NCBI RefSeq assembly: GCF_000400715.1
Contig: NZ_KE007351.1
Span: 381,530-445,529 of the forward strand
Reading direction: 5' to 3'
Length of the DNA: 64,000 bases
Source: Acinetobacter genomosp. 15BJ
Lineage (GTDB): Bacteria > Pseudomonadota > Gammaproteobacteria > Pseudomonadales > Moraxellaceae
Shown: piece by piece, positions 63,357 to 64,000 of the stretch
Layout: each line of letters starts with the position of its first letter
How positions within the stretch are numbered: the stretch's first letter is position 1
Notes under the pieces: model-generated
The model's input: the letters and a program-made list of their open reading frames with translations, nothing else
What the model was told of the DNA's origin: nothing
The model's database searches: none
Position numbers and translations under genes: made by a program

Positions 63357-64000
63357 ATGTCGATCTTTGTCCGTATCTGGTTTTTCTTTAGCTTGGTGGT
63401 GGTATTGAGTCTAGGTTTTATCGCTTATACCCTGACCCAACAAGTAAAACCCAATGTACGGCAGGTGGTTGAAGATACCCTCGCTGAAAACGCCAATATC
63501 ATTGCCCAATTGATTGCAGAAGATGTCTATCAACATCAGGTCGATACCCCTGAATTTGACCAAAAAATCCAGGCAGCTTTATCTCGTCAACTGAATGCCA
63601 CCATTTGGCAGCATCGCAAAGAGCAAATTAATCAACAACTGTACATTACCGATCCCCAAGGCATCGTGATCTACGACTCCGAAGGACAAGCTGTGGGGCA
63701 AGACTATTCCAAATGGAATGATGTCTACTTAACACTGCGTGGTAAATACGGCGCACGCTCAACTGCAACCAATCCCTATGATCGCAACAGTAGTGTCATG
63801 CATATTGCAGCACCAATTATTTACCAACAACAATTGCTCGGTGTAGTCAGTATTGGCAAACCAAATCAGTCGGTACAACCCTATATCGAACGTGCTGAGC
63901 AGCAACTGATTTATCAAGCCCTCTGGATTGCGGCACTCAGCCTGCTCTTGGCCAGTATGGTGGCGTATTGGCTAAGACATAGTATTGATCGCGTCCGACG
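63357..64000 (+). CDS. creC: CreC-type sensor histidine kinase (5' part)
   Basis: The first 214 codons are present before the window ends. They show an N-terminal membrane helix (about 7-27), a periplasmic sensor domain (about 30-180; YITDPQGIVIYDSEGQAVGQ is a CreC-type Cache-like motif), and a second helix (about 185-203). The kinase core lies beyond the window. The ATG is three bases after the creB stop, so the two form an operon. Confidence 0.82.
   Translation, partial: MSIFVRIWFFFSLVVVLSLGFIAYTLTQQVKPNVRQVVEDTLAENANIIAQLIAEDVYQHQVDTPEFDQKIQAALSRQLNATIWQHRKEQINQQLYITDPQGIVIYDSEGQAVGQDYSKWNDVYLTLRGKYGARSTATNPYDRNSSVMHIAAPIIYQQQLLGVVSIGKPNQSVQPYIERAEQQLIYQALWIAALSLLLASMVAYWLRHSIDRVR

Overview
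The window is about 64 kb of a gammaproteobacterial chromosome of Acinetobacter type, moderately AT-rich. The basis is gene order and protein character: pilSR next to a GacA-like regulator, a pepA-holC pair, nrdR-ribD-methylase, glnK-amtB, ubiK-comM, a YegH-like TerC/CBS protein and creBC. I cannot name the species. No rRNA, tRNA or CRISPR array was seen.

Layout. 1-480 holds the 5' part of a D,D-peptidase gene (minus strand). 691-4371 carries a GacA-like regulator followed by the pilS-pilR two-component system. 4410-9424 (minus) has a Ctp protease, gpmI and lptG/lptF. 9579-12100 (plus) has pepA, holC and an unknown coiled-coil protein. 12144-18999 (minus) has riboflavin synthase, an aquaglyceroporin, the nrdR-ribD-adenine methylase operon and glnK-amtB. 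ubiK and comM follow.

The centre is a complete 20,100-bp Tn7-like island (20412-40511) inserted in comM. It is bounded by the 5-bp target duplication GTGGT and by matching ends that carry 19-bp repeats, two at the left and four at the right. The right end encodes TnsA, TnsB, TnsC and TniQ, then a protein with 12 CxxC pairs and a CoiA-like protein, as in the backbone of the AbaR/Tn6022 family. The left end encodes a large protein with TnsE-like architecture. Cargo is a metal-efflux cluster on the minus strand: CzcC-CzcB-CzcA, a CzcI-like protein, a His-rich small membrane protein, a HupE/UreJ protein, a membrane-anchored protein, an MFS transporter with a His-rich tail, a YqaA/DedA-like protein and a 41-residue YHYH-type secreted peptide. 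A decayed IS903-group element and a MITE-like element also lie inside. No antibiotic-resistance gene was recognised in the island.

The most unusual signal is at the left end. comM is read in frame into the transposon, through a perfect 10-bp hairpin that hides the ribosome-binding site of the TnsE-like gene, and stops in a TAATG overlap with that gene's start. Expression of the TnsE-like protein may therefore depend on translation of the disrupted target gene.

Right of the island are two diverged TorF-type porin genes with related upstream regions on either side of a TauE/SafE transporter, an OprD-family porin preceded by an AAATT tandem repeat, ppa, a MAPEG protein, fadD and parC (residues S84 and E88 unsubstituted). 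Then come two AT-rich unknown genes (one with UBA/TS-N-like helices), a TRIC channel, YchJ, a TerC/CBS/CorC protein, a LOG phosphoribohydrolase, a choice-of-anchor I lipoprotein, a DHA2 efflux pump, a GH25 lysozyme-like protein, dinB and creB/creC, the last cut by the window end.
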